From assembly GCA_963693305.1 (NCBI GenBank), contig OY855908.1, positions 3,710,501-3,774,500 on the forward strand: 64,000 bases of DNA, given 5' to 3'. The notes below the pieces were generated by a model. The model did not search any database and was not told the DNA's origin. It worked only from the letters and a program-made list of their open reading frames with translations. Within the stretch, counting starts at the first letter, position 1; each line of letters starts with the position of its first letter. The translations under genes and the position numbers were made by a program. Positions 24,701-39,329 of the stretch are shown piece by piece. Source of the stretch: Meandrina meandrites. Lineage: Eukaryota > Cnidaria > Anthozoa > Scleractinia > Meandrinidae.

Positions 24701-26252
24701 CAGAAGCGTGCCCGAAGTTTGTCGCTACCCACTGTTGTGTCTTCACCGTCCACTCCAACATCCACTCCCAGCCCTACTCCTGGCTTTACACAGTCAATGC
24801 CACCATCCAGCCTTGGTTCCTTATTAAGGAAGAAAAAAGGCAACAATGCATTTGACATCAACAACATTGTTATTCCATACTCAATGGCTTCTGCCACAAG
24901 AGTTGAAAAGTTGCAATACAAAGAGATTCCAACCCCAAGCTGGCGAGTCAACGATGTAGCTGAAGATGAGAATACAAAGATGGAGGTAGGCAGGCTTGGC
25001 TGATTTAATAGACATACCCATAAGTACATACCATATTTCCTTTCTGAAGTGGCCACCCTCAATTAAGCTCGGTCAAAAATAGTTGGCACAATTAAATGAA
25101 GTAAGAGACAGGAAAATGACACAAAGGTTTCATTTGGCATGGAAGTTAATTAATGAAACCTTAAATTTGAAATAAGCACCCCAATTTGACAGTTTGTAAA
25201 AGAATGTTCATGTCTATGCCACTGAGGAACAGAGCTTTGATATGGACGTCATATTTATTTAGAGGGTTGCAATGCATTCTCATCAGATAATCCCATATAT
25301 GGATATAGATTATAATGGCAAAACTTGCAGCTGTGAGCTTCTTACCTCTTTTCCTGAGATGCATCCCACAGAACTCAGCTCTGACCAATAGAATCTCATC
25401 TGTTTGATATTCCTGCTGTGAAATAGGATGATTTGAACCAGTGTTTAAGCTGTTGAAAAGCACACGTTTGAGCAAGTTTTTTTTTTAAATCTTTGACAGG
25501 TGGACGAGATTGAAAAGGATGGTGAGGAGGACACATCAGATGAGATTTACGTCTCCAGACATGGATTCTGTGAGGAGCACGAGCGCAAACGGTTCCTTGG
25601 ACTAGTGAAAAAGAAAAGAAAGCGAACCTCAAGGCAAAGCAGTGAAATTAGCCTTCCAGATCCACCATCTCCACTGGGATATCCAGACAGTCAAGGAGGC
25701 ACTCCTCCTGAGACGCCTACGTGTAATACGCCGTTGCCAACACCAACTGGTAGCTCCTTGCCACCTACAATCTCTGTTACTTCTGCTGTTCCTCCCCCAC
25801 CTGCAGCCGCTTTATCTCCATCTGGTGCTAGCACACCCACCTCAGCGATGCCCCCATCGATGGAGAGATTTCATCGCTCTTTTTCAGATTCTAAGCTTCT
25901 GCATCGAAGGTCTTCTTCAACTGATAGGTCAGAAAAATCTGTGAATGATGAAGAACTCTGGCCACCAGTACTGCCATGGCCAGAGAGAACATTTCCATTA
26001 TCGGAATCTGATTTCTCATCTCTCAAGCTTCCTACTCCTCTTCCGACACCTGCTTCTTCTGTGCCTGCTTCTCCTTCGGCGTCATCACCTGGCAGCCCTA
26101 TGTGTTCCCCCTTGGCAAGCCCTGCATCCGACGCAAGCAGTGAAAAGAATGAATGGACAGTAAAACTTGTTACAGACCAGGGACCTGGCTCAGGTGGCGA
26201 GACAGGAGGGGCACCAAGAAAAGGAATTGTTTTAAAACTAGCAAAAAGATAA
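15792..26252 (+). CDS. KANSL1: KAT8 regulatory NSL complex subunit 1 (PEHE-domain scaffold)
   Basis: Seven coding exons keep phase throughout: 15792-16858, 18761-19485, 22874-22979, 23958-24040, 24250-24387, 24690-24985 and 25500-26252, giving 1055 residues (human KANSL1 is about 1100). KANSL1 is the scaffold of the nuclear NSL complex, which holds the H4 acetyltransferase KAT8/MOF. Diagnostic parts are an Arg/Leu-rich coiled-coil segment ([14 protein letters not shown], about residue 190), the [10 protein letters not shown] block just after the first junction, basic/proline-rich low-complexity stretches, and the PEHE domain (about residues 785-850) with IPTPSWRV and the [11 protein letters not shown]…EERKRFL-like motif that contacts KAT8. 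Ser/Pro-rich sequence follows. An AATAAA at 26843-26848 is a likely polyadenylation signal. The 3.4 kb second intron is packed with repeats. Confidence 0.92.
19998..20066. mobile_element. 69-bp pogo/Tigger-like MITE with TA duplication
   Basis: The ends CAGTTGGACCTCGATTATCC and (complement strand) CAGTGAAACCTTGATTATCT are flanked by TA on both sides (19996-19997, 20067-20068). The CAGT…ACCTCGATTATCCGGAC pattern is characteristic of pogo/Tigger termini. It is essentially only two terminal repeats joined, inside KANSL1 intron 2. Confidence 0.8.
20681..20738 (+). repeat. Interstitial telomere-type TTAGGG repeats
   Basis: Several TTAGGG units interleaved with shortened variants (TTAGG, TTAAGG). 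This is the metazoan telomere motif, here internal to a gene intron and within the 2.3-kb inverted-repeat element. Confidence 0.9.
21221..21465. repeat. Internal inverted repeat pair
   Basis: CATTCAAGTTTGCCTAGAC…CGCGTTT near 21221-21251 is mirrored by AAACGCGACAGTTTGTCTAGACAAACTTGAATG-type sequence at about 21430-21465. It is nested inside the larger 20417-22713 element. Confidence 0.7.
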
Positions 26253-27146
26253 TAGGAAAAAAAAAATAATGGCTATAAAAGTAAACATGGGGTTTCCAGG
26301 CGAACAGCTTCCTTTGGCTGTCAAGAAAGGGCTTTGATGAAACTTTGTGTAATATAAATCTGGGTTAGGTATGCAGTTTGTCACACGAGTGTGTGTACAA
26401 GGGAGTAACAGCTCCCTGAAGGAAAGGTTCTGTTCAGTTTGTAGTGAAGTTGAACAAATCATTCATGCAAGCGTGTTTTTGTTATAGTGGGAGTTAGTGG
26501 TTCGCTTTTTGTTGCCCTTTCTTGATGGAGGCCCAGTTAGTTGTCTGTGACTCCCACAGGAGTGCGTTAGAAGTTCAGGCCATGATTTGAAATACCTCAC
26601 AAAATATTAGTGATTGAAGAACCGAAAAAAAAAGAACGAAATTTGTCCGAGTATAATGCATGTACTCTGTTCGTAAGCATTCTTTCGTTAAGAGAGAATT
26701 TTCTCTCACAAGTCACGTTTGTATATATCCCACATATTTCAGCTCCAGTAACACTTGTATTTTATGAGTTTTAAACATCGTGTACATTAACATTGCCATA
26801 GATTTGTAGAGGTTTGGTTACGACGAAAATGACAACTTTGTGAATAAATTGATTTATATTATAAACTATTGTTATGATTGATTCTTATTTTGGCAAGAGT
26901 TTACCAAGCGCTTCGTTGTTGATGCTAAATTCTGACGTTGTTGACATAGTTAAACGATGGTTTTCCAATTGTTTGCCCCGTGACAAACCAACTTTGTCTG
27001 ACCGTTTATTGATGTTCAAAAAGTGATAAAAAGATTAATATCAAAAAACGAAACAATTGAAAGTTGAGCAAAAGACAACGGGTAGGATGTACAACATCGC
27101 TCAAAAGAATTTCTCACAGTCTTCCGTTGAGTCTTGAAGATCATGG

Positions 27147-27400
27147 AGATTAGATTAGTGCGTGACGCGGATTTCCACTGTCGCGTAGTTCTATTTACGT
27201 TAACAGGTGTGAATTTAACTGGCTTTACGTCGTATGGACCACTTGCGTCTGCGGAAAAAGTTGAATGCGGTTCAAAAAACTTTTTCCGCACTCCGCAGAC
27301 GCTAGACGTCCATGCATTTTCTGTGTTTTATTTTACACACGTAAAGTGGGTTAAATTCACGCACGACGACAACGCACGCAAAATTACACGACAGTATAAA
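27147..27400. repeat. Nested inverted repeat with strong hairpin
   Basis: The core hairpin at about 27246-27303 pairs GCGTCTGCGGAAAAAGTT with AACTTTTTCCGC…CGCAGACGC. Further out, GTGTGAATTTAACTGGCTTTACG pairs imperfectly with CGTAAAGTGGGTTAAATTCACGC. It looks like an old foldback transposon. Confidence 0.65.
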
Positions 27401-27763
27401 CCCACCTGAACGCTTGTCATTTTCCTGGGCCACAAGTTGACAACTTGGTTACTTCAGCTAATTATCCGAAAGTATTGAGGACCAACAGGGTGCAATTCGA
27501 GATTATGGGCACAAGTGATGTTTTGAAACTTCTTAAATTGAACGAGCCTCGTTTGGGTCATAAGGGGCGACTTACCTCCCGTGGGAGGTTGGGTAAACGG
27601 AATTTTACGGTACTAACGACGGGCAAAAGAATGTCTGCCTGGGAGGCTAAACTGAGGTGGGTATGGAAAGATTCAAAATTTCAGGGAGACCGGTGCAGTT
27701 GCTGGCGATGGAAAGGCGAAAATGCGCAGAAAATACTTCAGGAAACTTATAAACAAGCGTAAC

Positions 27764-28055
27764 CGATATTCAACAATTATCCTGCGATATCGCCTGATAC
27801 TTAGCCGACGAGGCCGTAGGCCGAGTTGGCTAAAATCAGACGATATTCCGCAAGATTGAGCAGGATAATTGTTTTATTATTCAACAAATTGTCAACGAAA
27901 CGCTTTTTGTAGCGAGAATAACTGTGGTTGTGCGGCGCTTTGCAAGATTTAGGACGAATCTGGGCGATCTACGTATATCGCAGGATATCTGTTACAGATA
28001 ACAATGGCTTTCTGACCATATACGGGCATCGCGCGAGCTTGTTGAATAATAATGC
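27764..28055. repeat. Dispersed foldback repeat, copy 1
   Basis: Contains TTAGCCGACGAGGCCGTAGG, GGCTAAAATCAGACGAT, GGATAATTGTTTTATTATTC and ACGTATATCGCAGGAT in the same order as 58341-58590. The left end (TATTCAACAATTATCCTGCG) is partly mirrored by the right end (TTGTTGAATAATAA). No coding potential. Confidence 0.75.
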
Positions 28056-29283
28056 AGAATGGACGGTAAAACGTCTTGGGTAGTCGAAAAGAAATCTTTT
28101 CAGGTTTACGGATGGCGGGAACAGGTGAGTGAAGTCAACATGCGAGCCAGGGAGAAATACTAAGGAGAGCTAGCGCGGCCTATTTCGACCGTTCCCACTA
28201 TCTTTGAGCCTGGAATCAGTACACCTAGAGATTTTGGGAGAGAAATGCGCGTGGATCGAGAGAAGAAACGCGCTTTCCGCGTGAAACTGCTGAAGTCCCA
28301 TGATCACTGTCTAAAATCTCACTATGTTTTATATATACTTCAGTATGATTTCCAATGGAGAAATCAGCCGTTGATGAGGACGTCCTGAGCTGATCAAGTC
28401 CTCCATATTTATAATTCCCAACCTGCCTGGTTGAAGTTGTTATGCGGAAAAAGCTAGAGAGAAGTAAACATTTCTCACTAACTTTTGAGGATTAAGGGGC
28501 TTACAGTTTAATGTCTTATAATGCACCTTAATGGTTTTTTAAAACCCCTTAAAATGGCCTTGGTTGGGTTTCGTAACATGCATAGAAGAAGTACACCCAA
28601 TCTGGTGAGGTGCGGACGGTTTTGAAATGACCACGTTTTCACGTCACTACTGTTTATTTTTCCATAGGATATAACTTGTTTTTTTTCTGAAATCAGTCTG
28701 GCTTATTCGAAAACTTGTTTCTTCTGTAAAACGTTGCATGTGTGTGATAATCCAGCTGTTGAACTCTTGTCAAAATTTGGTTCTTTAGTTTCTCGTTTTA
28801 ATCCCATTTATCAAAAGAATAATTAGCAGTGATAATAATCATCTTACTTTATGGAGTACAGTCTTCCTTTATTCTGTATGCAACGTAGAATCGCTCGTTT
28901 TTGTTTTTTTTTTGCAAGAATGACCGCTCAGTAGCAGTAATAACTGTGGAATAAAACTTTCCTTCCACGCGAATCTTCACCGGAGAACAGCTGCGGTGGT
29001 TAAACAACGACTACTGAAAAAACAATTTGTACAAGCCAAATTATCGAAAAGTCGACACGTAAACCTTATTCAGAGAGTATCGCTGTCTTATAGCGCCTCT
29101 GAAGGTCGTAGGATAATTTTATTCACCATTGAACAGAAGGCAAACAACGTGCGCTTATTTGACTGGTTAGATCACCTTCGTTTCTCTTACAAAACAAACA
29201 CACCTGTGCGTTGTGCATTTTCCGTTACTAAAAGACTAATACAGCAATACAGAATCATTTAGATTTAATCCATTAACGAGAGA

Positions 29284-30729
29284 ATGGAGATTAACATGCT
29301 CAGAGAGTTCTTAATGCTTTTAGTGTATATTCTGTGCTATATTCAATTTACGCGCAGCGCGGAAAACAGCGAGGATGAAAATGACGATGGTGCAAAATCG
29401 AGTGGCCGAAAAATTCTGGTTTTCGGTGGAAACGGTTTTATTGGAAGCGAAACTGTGAGAAGACTTCTGGACAAAGGCGACGAGATTACTATAGTGAACC
29501 GAGGGAATTGGTACTTCGATTCAGATGAGCGAATCAAACCATTCGTCAAGGCGCATTTTAGATGCGATAGGGACAAACTGCTTAAGATTGACTGCGAGGA
29601 ATTGTTAACTTCCGGAAACTACGATGCAGTGATCGATTTCAGTTCCTACAACGCGAGGCAGATAAAACAGGTGGTCGATTTACTTCGAGGCCGTGTTGGC
29701 GTTTATATTTACATCAGCACGGATTCCATTTATGAAGTCTGCGAGAAAACACACTCTGGACCTAGCACTGAAGAAGACGCGGTTCGACCGAAGAGCGGAA
29801 GAAAACGATTGGAACTCAAAAGAGAAGAAACATATGCACACGATAAACTTGCTTGCGAAGAGGTACTAGAAGGGGAAAGGAAATCTGGTGGCTTCCCGTA
29901 TGTGGCATTGAGACTCCCGGATGTGATCGGACCACGTGACATTTCCTTCCGCTTTTGGACCTACCAACTGTGGATTCGCCTCCACAAGGAAATCCAACAT
30001 CCAGTACATATGCCCAGCGGTGTATCGGAAGTAAAGTTTAGTCTAATTCACGTGGAGGACGCTGCGAAAGCGATCGAAAAAGTCCTTGATGTTGGTCCCG
30101 TGGCTCACAACCAAGCAATCAACTTGGCGTTCAACGAGTATTTCACTCTAAAAGAGCTCCTCCGAAATATTGCGGATAAGGTGAATATTAACGAGCTCGA
30201 ATTTATTTCTGAAGACGAAACAACGTGGTATACCTATCCCACGGTTACTAAAGGCCCCCTTGATACCAGCAAGGCCAAAATTCTTCTGGACTGGGAACCC
30301 ATGACATGGGAGAGTGCTCTCAATTCCCTGACATCTTTCTACGAGGGTGCAATGACGAATGAAAAATTTCTCAAAGAACGAGAAATGCTTCTGTCTGACT
30401 TCTTTGAGGCCATTGTCCCTGATGAACATTTCCCAGCTGCTTTGAAGAAACTGAATGAAATATACGGAGAGGAAGTTATGCAAGGAATAGCGATGGATAT
30501 AGGCTTCGGTGGAAACCCTGAAATCGCGGGCTCGAGTGATGCTCAAAATTCTAGCGCCGCACATGGCCAGAAATCAGCGGAGATGGGAACAGGGGCTCAT
30601 GAATCAGATCAAAATGATGGAAGAAGTCTTGGGGATAGTGCGGAGGAAATTGATACTAAAAATGAGGCTAATATTTCCAAACCAGCTTCAGAAACCAAAA
30701 AGAAAGACAAGCACTTAGACGAACTGTAA
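29284..30729 (+). CDS. ER-luminal extended SDR / NAD-dependent epimerase-like protein
   Basis: An intronless 481-residue protein. Residues 1-25 are a hydrophobic signal peptide. A Rossmann fold begins at about 43 with KILVFGGNGFIGSE (GxxGxxG at 48-54). STDS at 145-148 and YAHDK at 184-188 supply the Ser/Thr, Tyr and Lys of an SDR active site. The body resembles extended (epimerase/CSP41-like) SDRs, which bind NAD(P) and act on nucleotide sugars or related substrates. From about residue 425 the tail is hydrophilic and acidic, and the protein ends KKDKHLDEL, close to the KDEL/HDEL retrieval signal although the fourth-last residue is Leu. Signal peptide plus this ending suggests a soluble ER resident. 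Substrate unknown. No intron is a contrast with every neighbour except the Mab-21 gene, and could reflect an old retroposition. Confidence 0.85.
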   Translation: MEINMLREFLMLLVYILCYIQFTRSAENSEDENDDGAKSSGRKILVFGGNGFIGSETVRRLLDKGDEITIVNRGNWYFDSDERIKPFVKAHFRCDRDKLLKIDCEELLTSGNYDAVIDFSSYNARQIKQVVDLLRGRVGVYIYISTDSIYEVCEKTHSGPSTEEDAVRPKSGRKRLELKREETYAHDKLACEEVLEGERKSGGFPYVALRLPDVIGPRDISFRFWTYQLWIRLHKEIQHPVHMPSGVSEVKFSLIHVEDAAKAIEKVLDVGPVAHNQAINLAFNEYFTLKELLRNIADKVNINELEFISEDETTWYTYPTVTKGPLDTSKAKILLDWEPMTWESALNSLTSFYEGAMTNEKFLKEREMLLSDFFEAIVPDEHFPAALKKLNEIYGEEVMQGIAMDIGFGGNPEIAGSSDAQNSSAAHGQKSAEMGTGAHESDQNDGRSLGDSAEEIDTKNEANISKPASETKKKDKHLDEL

Positions 30730-31016
30730 TTGATTTAAAAATGAGGAGCTTGCTCCCTTATGATTTTATTGTCTTTCTTGTAAAATATAACAAGAGAACT
30801 TTTTGTTTCGCAGTACTTGATTTTAGATCTTTTGAAAACAAAATCGATTATATTTATACGTAGCCAATTTAAACTGTGCGCACTGAAACCTCTTACCTTT
30901 GAAAAGTACAATTGTATTTCATAGTTAGGGTAGAAAACAAGAAAACATCAAGCAATGAAGTATCTCAGACCTTGAATTTATTTTTACGGTGTGTAAATTA
31001 ACTGACCGAATCAGCA

Positions 31017-31250
31017 GCAGGGGCGTATTTAGGGGGTCCTGTGATGCCCGTGACCCCCTCCCTTTGTGAGTTGTTTTTTTAAGTAAACAACATACAAAAC
31101 TTATAATTGAGGTGGCGAAAAAGCGCGAATCCGAAGAATCGACATGCCATAAATCGTTTCTAGTGCTAGATAGTTATATGCTCCATTTTCAGACCCTGGG
31201 TATGACATAGTGTGACCTCCTCTTTGGAAATCCTGGCTACGCCCCTAAGT
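31017..31250. mobile_element. GGGGCGTA-ended MITE, probably hAT-like
   Basis: The left end CAGGGGCGTATTTAGGGG is mirrored by the right end GGAAATCCTGGCTACGCCCCT. These ends are typical of many hAT elements in animals. No clear 8-bp duplication remains. Confidence 0.55.
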
Positions 31251-32053
31251 AGAGTGCTTGTCATTTTGTCATAGCAGTTCTCACATTTCAGATCTGGCAC
31301 CTTGGGAGCAACGAATCAGATATGCTCATTTTTTTCTAAAAGTTACGAGAACTATGTCAAGATACGTACTGTAGGATATTAACTCCTGGTTAAATGTCAA
31401 GAGATAGCTCAAAATAAAGGAGATTAGCACAAAAGAGAGGGTGATAATTCCTAATGAAGAAAATAAATGGAAATAAAACAAAGAAACTCTTTTTTCTTGA
31501 CAAATTAACAGGAACTGAAAATTTTAATTACCAACGGCATAATAAAACAGAACCAGATCGTTCGAAATAGTAATAGAAAAGTCGAATTTGGGTTAGCCCG
31601 CGTAACAGGCGATTCGTTGCGCAAAACGAGGGGAAAACGAACTGCGAAGAGGAATGGAGCTCTTGCGACTTCGCTTTTATTTTAGCCTCGGTGTTTTCCT
31701 CGTTTTGCGCCAAGGAAACCGCCAGCGCCGAAGGCTAAATTTGAGTTTCATTGAAATATTCCGAACACGGAAAATTGTTCAAATTAGTGCTGCGGAAATC
31801 AATTCGCTACTATGCTAAGGACGTTAAACCTAATGCTAAATGACATTTTTGTCTCAAAGCGTTAATTTTCTATAACAAAAATGAAGGTATGTTAATTATT
31901 TTCTCTTTTTAATGAACCGGCCACCGCGACTTGTTTGGATGCACAATTCATAACGAAGCTTTTTTTAATAATTCCGTTACCGGAAAATTATTACTTAAAT
32001 TGATATAGCAGTAGAAGCCAGCATTTTGAGAGTTTCACTGGGCTGAGTACAAT

Positions 32054-32151
32054 CAACCTCGTTCCCAGGGCTTTTCCCTTTTTCGTGGGGGCGGTCGGGA
32101 AAAGGCCCGACCGCCCCCACGAAGAAGGGAAAAGCCCTGGGAACGAGGTTG
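32054..32151. mobile_element. 98-bp palindromic MITE with 9-bp TSD
   Basis: The arms start CAACCTCGTTCCCAGGGC and are nearly perfect complements over about 45 bases. Exact 9-bp direct repeats, GAGTACAAT, flank it (32045-32053, 32152-32160). Confidence 0.9.
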
Positions 32152-32661
32152 GAGTACAATCCAACTGTTTGACTTCCCGGGTTTGACTGACAGCATGAAA
32201 CCGGCACAAAACCTGACTTCGTAGTCTTTTACACTCCACAAATAATTAACAAATTACATCGTAGACCTCGAGAAAAGTATCTTAATGGACTCCTGGTGAA
32301 TGAAAGCAAGGGACCGCGGACGAAAATCATGTCGTTGTCCCGTTAAGGCTTTTCATTTCTACGTAGTGTCAGCCTTGCAGTTTATTGTCTTTTTATTTTT
32401 ATGCCGTCATAGGAGTGTAGTAAATTAAACCTTGGTGTCATATGCGAGGCGTTGAGAAAGAGGAGTTGAGGTGGTCTGGTGTGTGAAGTGATTCTTTTTA
32501 TTTTTATTCTTCGCTTTCATCCCTTTTCATTATCAACGTTCATCTATAGCGGCGCACCTCTCCCCTTGCCCTTTACTGGCAAACTAAGATACCGAGTACG
32601 TTTGTTTGCCAGTAAAGATTCCTCTAGGCGGGGCTAAGAATGAATTTGGGAGCAACTAGTA

Positions 32662-33173
32662 TCGGGGGTGGAAGCAGAATCATTGGACGTTCGTGATTCA
32701 TGATTCCTGTCTTGTTTTACCTCAATGATTCGTGATTCCTTTAAAAATTTCATTCCCTATTCATGATTCATTTGTCATTGTTTTCATCCAGTTTTGAAAA
32801 TAACTTCACTGTGTGTAATATACCTAATTACAGTCAAGTTGATAGATAAGGGATGAAAATTTGAATCGCGTTTTCAGTGTTTTCCTGTAGAGGGGTCTGG
32901 GGGCATGCTCCCCCAGAAAATTTTGAAAAATAAGACGCTCGGAAATGCTATTTTTGGCCATTTCTGTGATATAACTGTTAAGAAATTTCGTAGTTTGCAT
33001 TCTATATTCACACGCCTCCAATATCGATGAAAACATATTCATTTGTTATTCATGATTCTTTTAGCCATCTCTCGTTATTCATGATTCCCAAGTTTGAAAC
33101 ACGAAGATTCATGATTCCTACTAATTTTATAGCTATGATTCATGATTCATGATGATCCCACTTCCACCCCCGA
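32662..33173. mobile_element. Foldback element with GATTCATGATTC subterminal repeats
   Basis: The ends TCGGGGGTGGAAG and CTTCCACCCCCGA are complementary. Inside both ends are many copies of a GATTCATGATTC-type motif (also GATTCGTGATTC). Flanks ACTAGTA and CCTAGTA agree at 6 of 7 bases. No transposase. Confidence 0.75.
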
Positions 33174-33562
33174 ACCTAGTAACTGATACCACAAAACTAA
33201 CAGCAACGACCTCCAACTGAAGTAGCCGATCAACCATAATTAATTTCCTGATAACGCATCCTATAAATACTGTACGTACTGGGTAGCTTCCTGTCGCTGG
33301 CGCGACCATGACCAGGGATCTAGCCGAGCCTGTTCGCCGCGCAGGGTACGCCGCGCGTTTTGCTCCAACGAAATGGTCACGTGATGGGCTCGAGCTTCAG
33401 CTCATACAGTCACTAGTGGTAAGGAATTTGTGTAGATATCCGTTGACTTGAGCACACAAAACAGACTAAAGAATTGTGGAAACAACTAAAAACGGTTGTG
33501 AAAAGTCGGATTTCAAGTCAACGACGCTTCCTAGTTAGATCAGCCTCGATCGAGTTCAGCAC

Positions 33563-33636
33563 CAATCTCGTCCCCAGAGTCCGCGATCCTTCTGGACTGC
33601 GCCAGGAATGGGACGCGGGCTCTGGGGACGAGATTG
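33563..33636. mobile_element. 74-bp palindromic MITE with 9-bp TSD, in ATP5MC 5' region
   Basis: The ends CAATCTCGTCCCCAGAG and its complement (CTCTGGGGACGAGATTG) are flanked by exact 9-bp repeats GTTCAGCAC (33554-33562, 33637-33645). It sits about 145 bases before the ATP synthase subunit c start codon, so it is in the promoter or 5' UTR. Confidence 0.88.
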
Positions 33637-33780
33637 GTTCAGCACCCAAGCGAGGCTTGGCCCAGAACTCCATGCGATCGCTATTAATTCCCAGAATGCA
33701 GTGCAGCGTCCCTCCTCGCCGTCCATCTTGGAAAGTAGAACGGAGCGTGGCTTTATCAGCAGTGAAGTTATCTAAAAAAG

Positions 33781-37540
<3,760 letters not shown>

Positions 37541-37744
37541 ACTGTATTCGTGATCCACGAGTGATCAATTCATGCCATTAATTTTAGTGAATGGCTTTGT
37601 GGAAGGGCTGTTGTGTGCTTGTGCTAATTTTATTTTGTGAACAAATAACTGTGATGGTCTCAATAAAGCACCTTGTGTAAAATTTTGTTTAAATTTTTAT
37701 TGTGGTATTTACTGATATTGAGTTTTTCAGAGCCTATGTTCTCT

Positions 37745-38040
37745 CTTGGGAGGCAGTGGCCTAATCGCCAGCGCACTGGACTCTGGATGGAACGGTCCAG
37801 GTTTGAGCCCTGGCTGGGGTCATTGTGTTGTGTTCTTGGGCAAGACACTTTACTCACAGTGCCTCCCTCCACTCAATGTATAAATGGGTAATGGCAATTA
37901 ATGCTGGGTGTTTGCGGTGGATTAGCATCCCATCCAGGGGGGAGTAGAAATACTCCTAGTCACTTAATGCTACAGAAACCAGGGTAAGTGCTGACTGTAT
38001 GGGCCACTTAGCTTGATGCAGACTTAACCTACCTATGTGC
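37745..38040 (+). mobile_element. tRNA-derived SINE, full-length-like copy
   Basis: The head carries an A-box-like TGGCCTAATCGCCAGCGCAC and a B-box-like GGTTTGAGCCC. A body with TTGGGCAAGACACTTTACTC follows, then TAGCATCCCATCCAG and GGAGTAGAAATACTCCTAGT. The body and tail recur at 51265-51480. Confidence 0.85.
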
Positions 38041-38800
38041 TTTCTTATTAGAAGGGGTAGGGTATTTCTAGAGGGGGGGACTTGATGGAGAGAGAGAGAC
38101 AACAAATATATTTTTTCCTGCTACAAGATAGTATTTTGTGTTGGACAGTTTGACAAATCATCTTTTGTAAAATATGTCAACTCCTGACTACCCGTATAAT
38201 TTCGATATTTAAAGACTATCAGATGGTATTAAACACTACTTCTATTCTTTTTCTATTGTTTAGTTTTAAGATTTTTTACAGGTTAAATAAAATCATTTTA
38301 CATTGCAAAAATCGTCACAATAGAAATACAATAAGGCTGGATTTGAACAAACAGACAAAACTGTCCCTTCCCTTACAAAAAAATATTGGACGCGTAGTGT
38401 TGTGCTCTAGATTTTTAATGCAGCTAGAATGGGTTATTTCATAATCCTTGCCATAGTGGATGTTGTCTAACTGAAATTAAATCAACTGAATCCTTTCCTG
38501 CAAGTTCCAATAACTGAAGGACAAAATATTTACATAGTCCTAGTTTATTTTTGTTTCAAAAAAGGATTTACATGTGCATGGACTGCAGGATTGGGGTTGC
38601 CCTGAGAATTTTTTAGGCTGCCCTGGCTGCTGGGCGGCGACAGTTATTCAAAGGGTGGATAATACTATTCTTGGTTTTCATGTTATGTCATAAAATTCTG
38701 AAATCAAAATTCAATAGGCCTGCTAAACTTTCGATGTCACTAGGTGTAAGATAAATTAAAAATAGGCAGTCTATGACTACATGTGCCTAGTGATGTGAAT

Positions 38801-39200
38801 AACATGGTGCCTTGGGCTCTACAAGCCACTAGGCACAAAAAGTGGTTGGCTGGTGCTTGTAAGGCTTTTGCTTACATTTCGCATGATTTAATTGCTCTTA
38901 ATTGTTTTGTTTACTTCGAGCAGAAATTTTTAATTGTATGTTATAATATTTTAATTCAAATTTCCAATTGTATATATTATGTAGTTGTAATTTGTAATCC
39001 GAGGGCCGCTTGTTTGTCAGTAGTTTTACTGTTTGCCGTTACCCTCTTTTAATAAAGTTGATTGGATTGGATTGAGCACTAATTGGCCTCTAATTGAGCT
39101 TCCGACTATGACGTGTTAATTAGACGCGCTCATTGCCAATTACGGACACGCATGCACGATAACATAGTGCCTTGGACTCTACGAGCCACTAGGCACAAAA
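38801..39200 (+). mobile_element. LINE-like 3' tail between 40-bp direct repeats
   Basis: A 40-base sequence (AACATGGTGCCTTGGGCTCT…AGGCACAAAA) at 38801-38840 recurs at 39161-39200 with three differences. Between them is sequence ending in CCGTTACCCTCTTTTAATAAAGTTGATTGGATTG. A final AATAAAGTTGATTG with a short repeat is typical of CR1/L2-type LINE 3' ends. Only the tail is present; there is no reverse transcriptase. Confidence 0.55.
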
Positions 39201-39329
39201 ATATATCTTTTTGCAAATTTTCAGCTTGGTTGTGCCCTTCGTTTTAAAAACAGAGCATTTTGAATATTTGAGTTCTCCGCCGTATATGATGTCAAGCTGA
39301 GTGCCGTGACAAAATTGTTTTGATTCAAA

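Larger units (their letters stand above)
26253..29283. other. Intergenic region KANSL1 to SDR gene
   Basis: Begins with the KANSL1 3' UTR (AATAAA at 26843). Then come two inverted-repeat regions (27147-27400 and 27764-28055) and presumed promoter/5' UTR of the SDR gene. Open frames at 27445-27762 and 28996-29262 have no recognisable domain, and I do not call them genes. Confidence 0.5.
30730..33780. other. Intergenic region SDR gene to ATP synthase subunit c gene
   Basis: No coding sequence seen. It contains a cluster of inverted-repeat elements (31017-31250, 32054-32151, 32662-33173, 33563-33636), and its last several hundred bases are the ATP5MC promoter/5' UTR. Confidence 0.5.

Noticed and set aside
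25642..26163. Leucine- and histidine-rich open frames
   Set aside because: Shadow frames of the Ser/Pro-rich last exon of KANSL1.
27445..27762. 105-codon plus-strand open frame
   Set aside because: No recognised domain, poor coding texture, and it runs into a dispersed repeat.
28996..29262. 88-codon open frame just before the SDR gene
   Set aside because: Starts at a non-ATG codon and probably lies in the SDR 5' UTR or promoter; no domain.
32690..33160. Regularly recurring GATTCATGATTC that might suggest a CRISPR-like array
   Set aside because: Irregular spacing, both strands, eukaryotic context and bracketing inverted ends show a foldback transposon.
37750..37830. tRNA-like promoter boxes suggesting a tRNA gene
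   Set aside because: No cloverleaf stems; the same body recurs at 51265, so it is a SINE.
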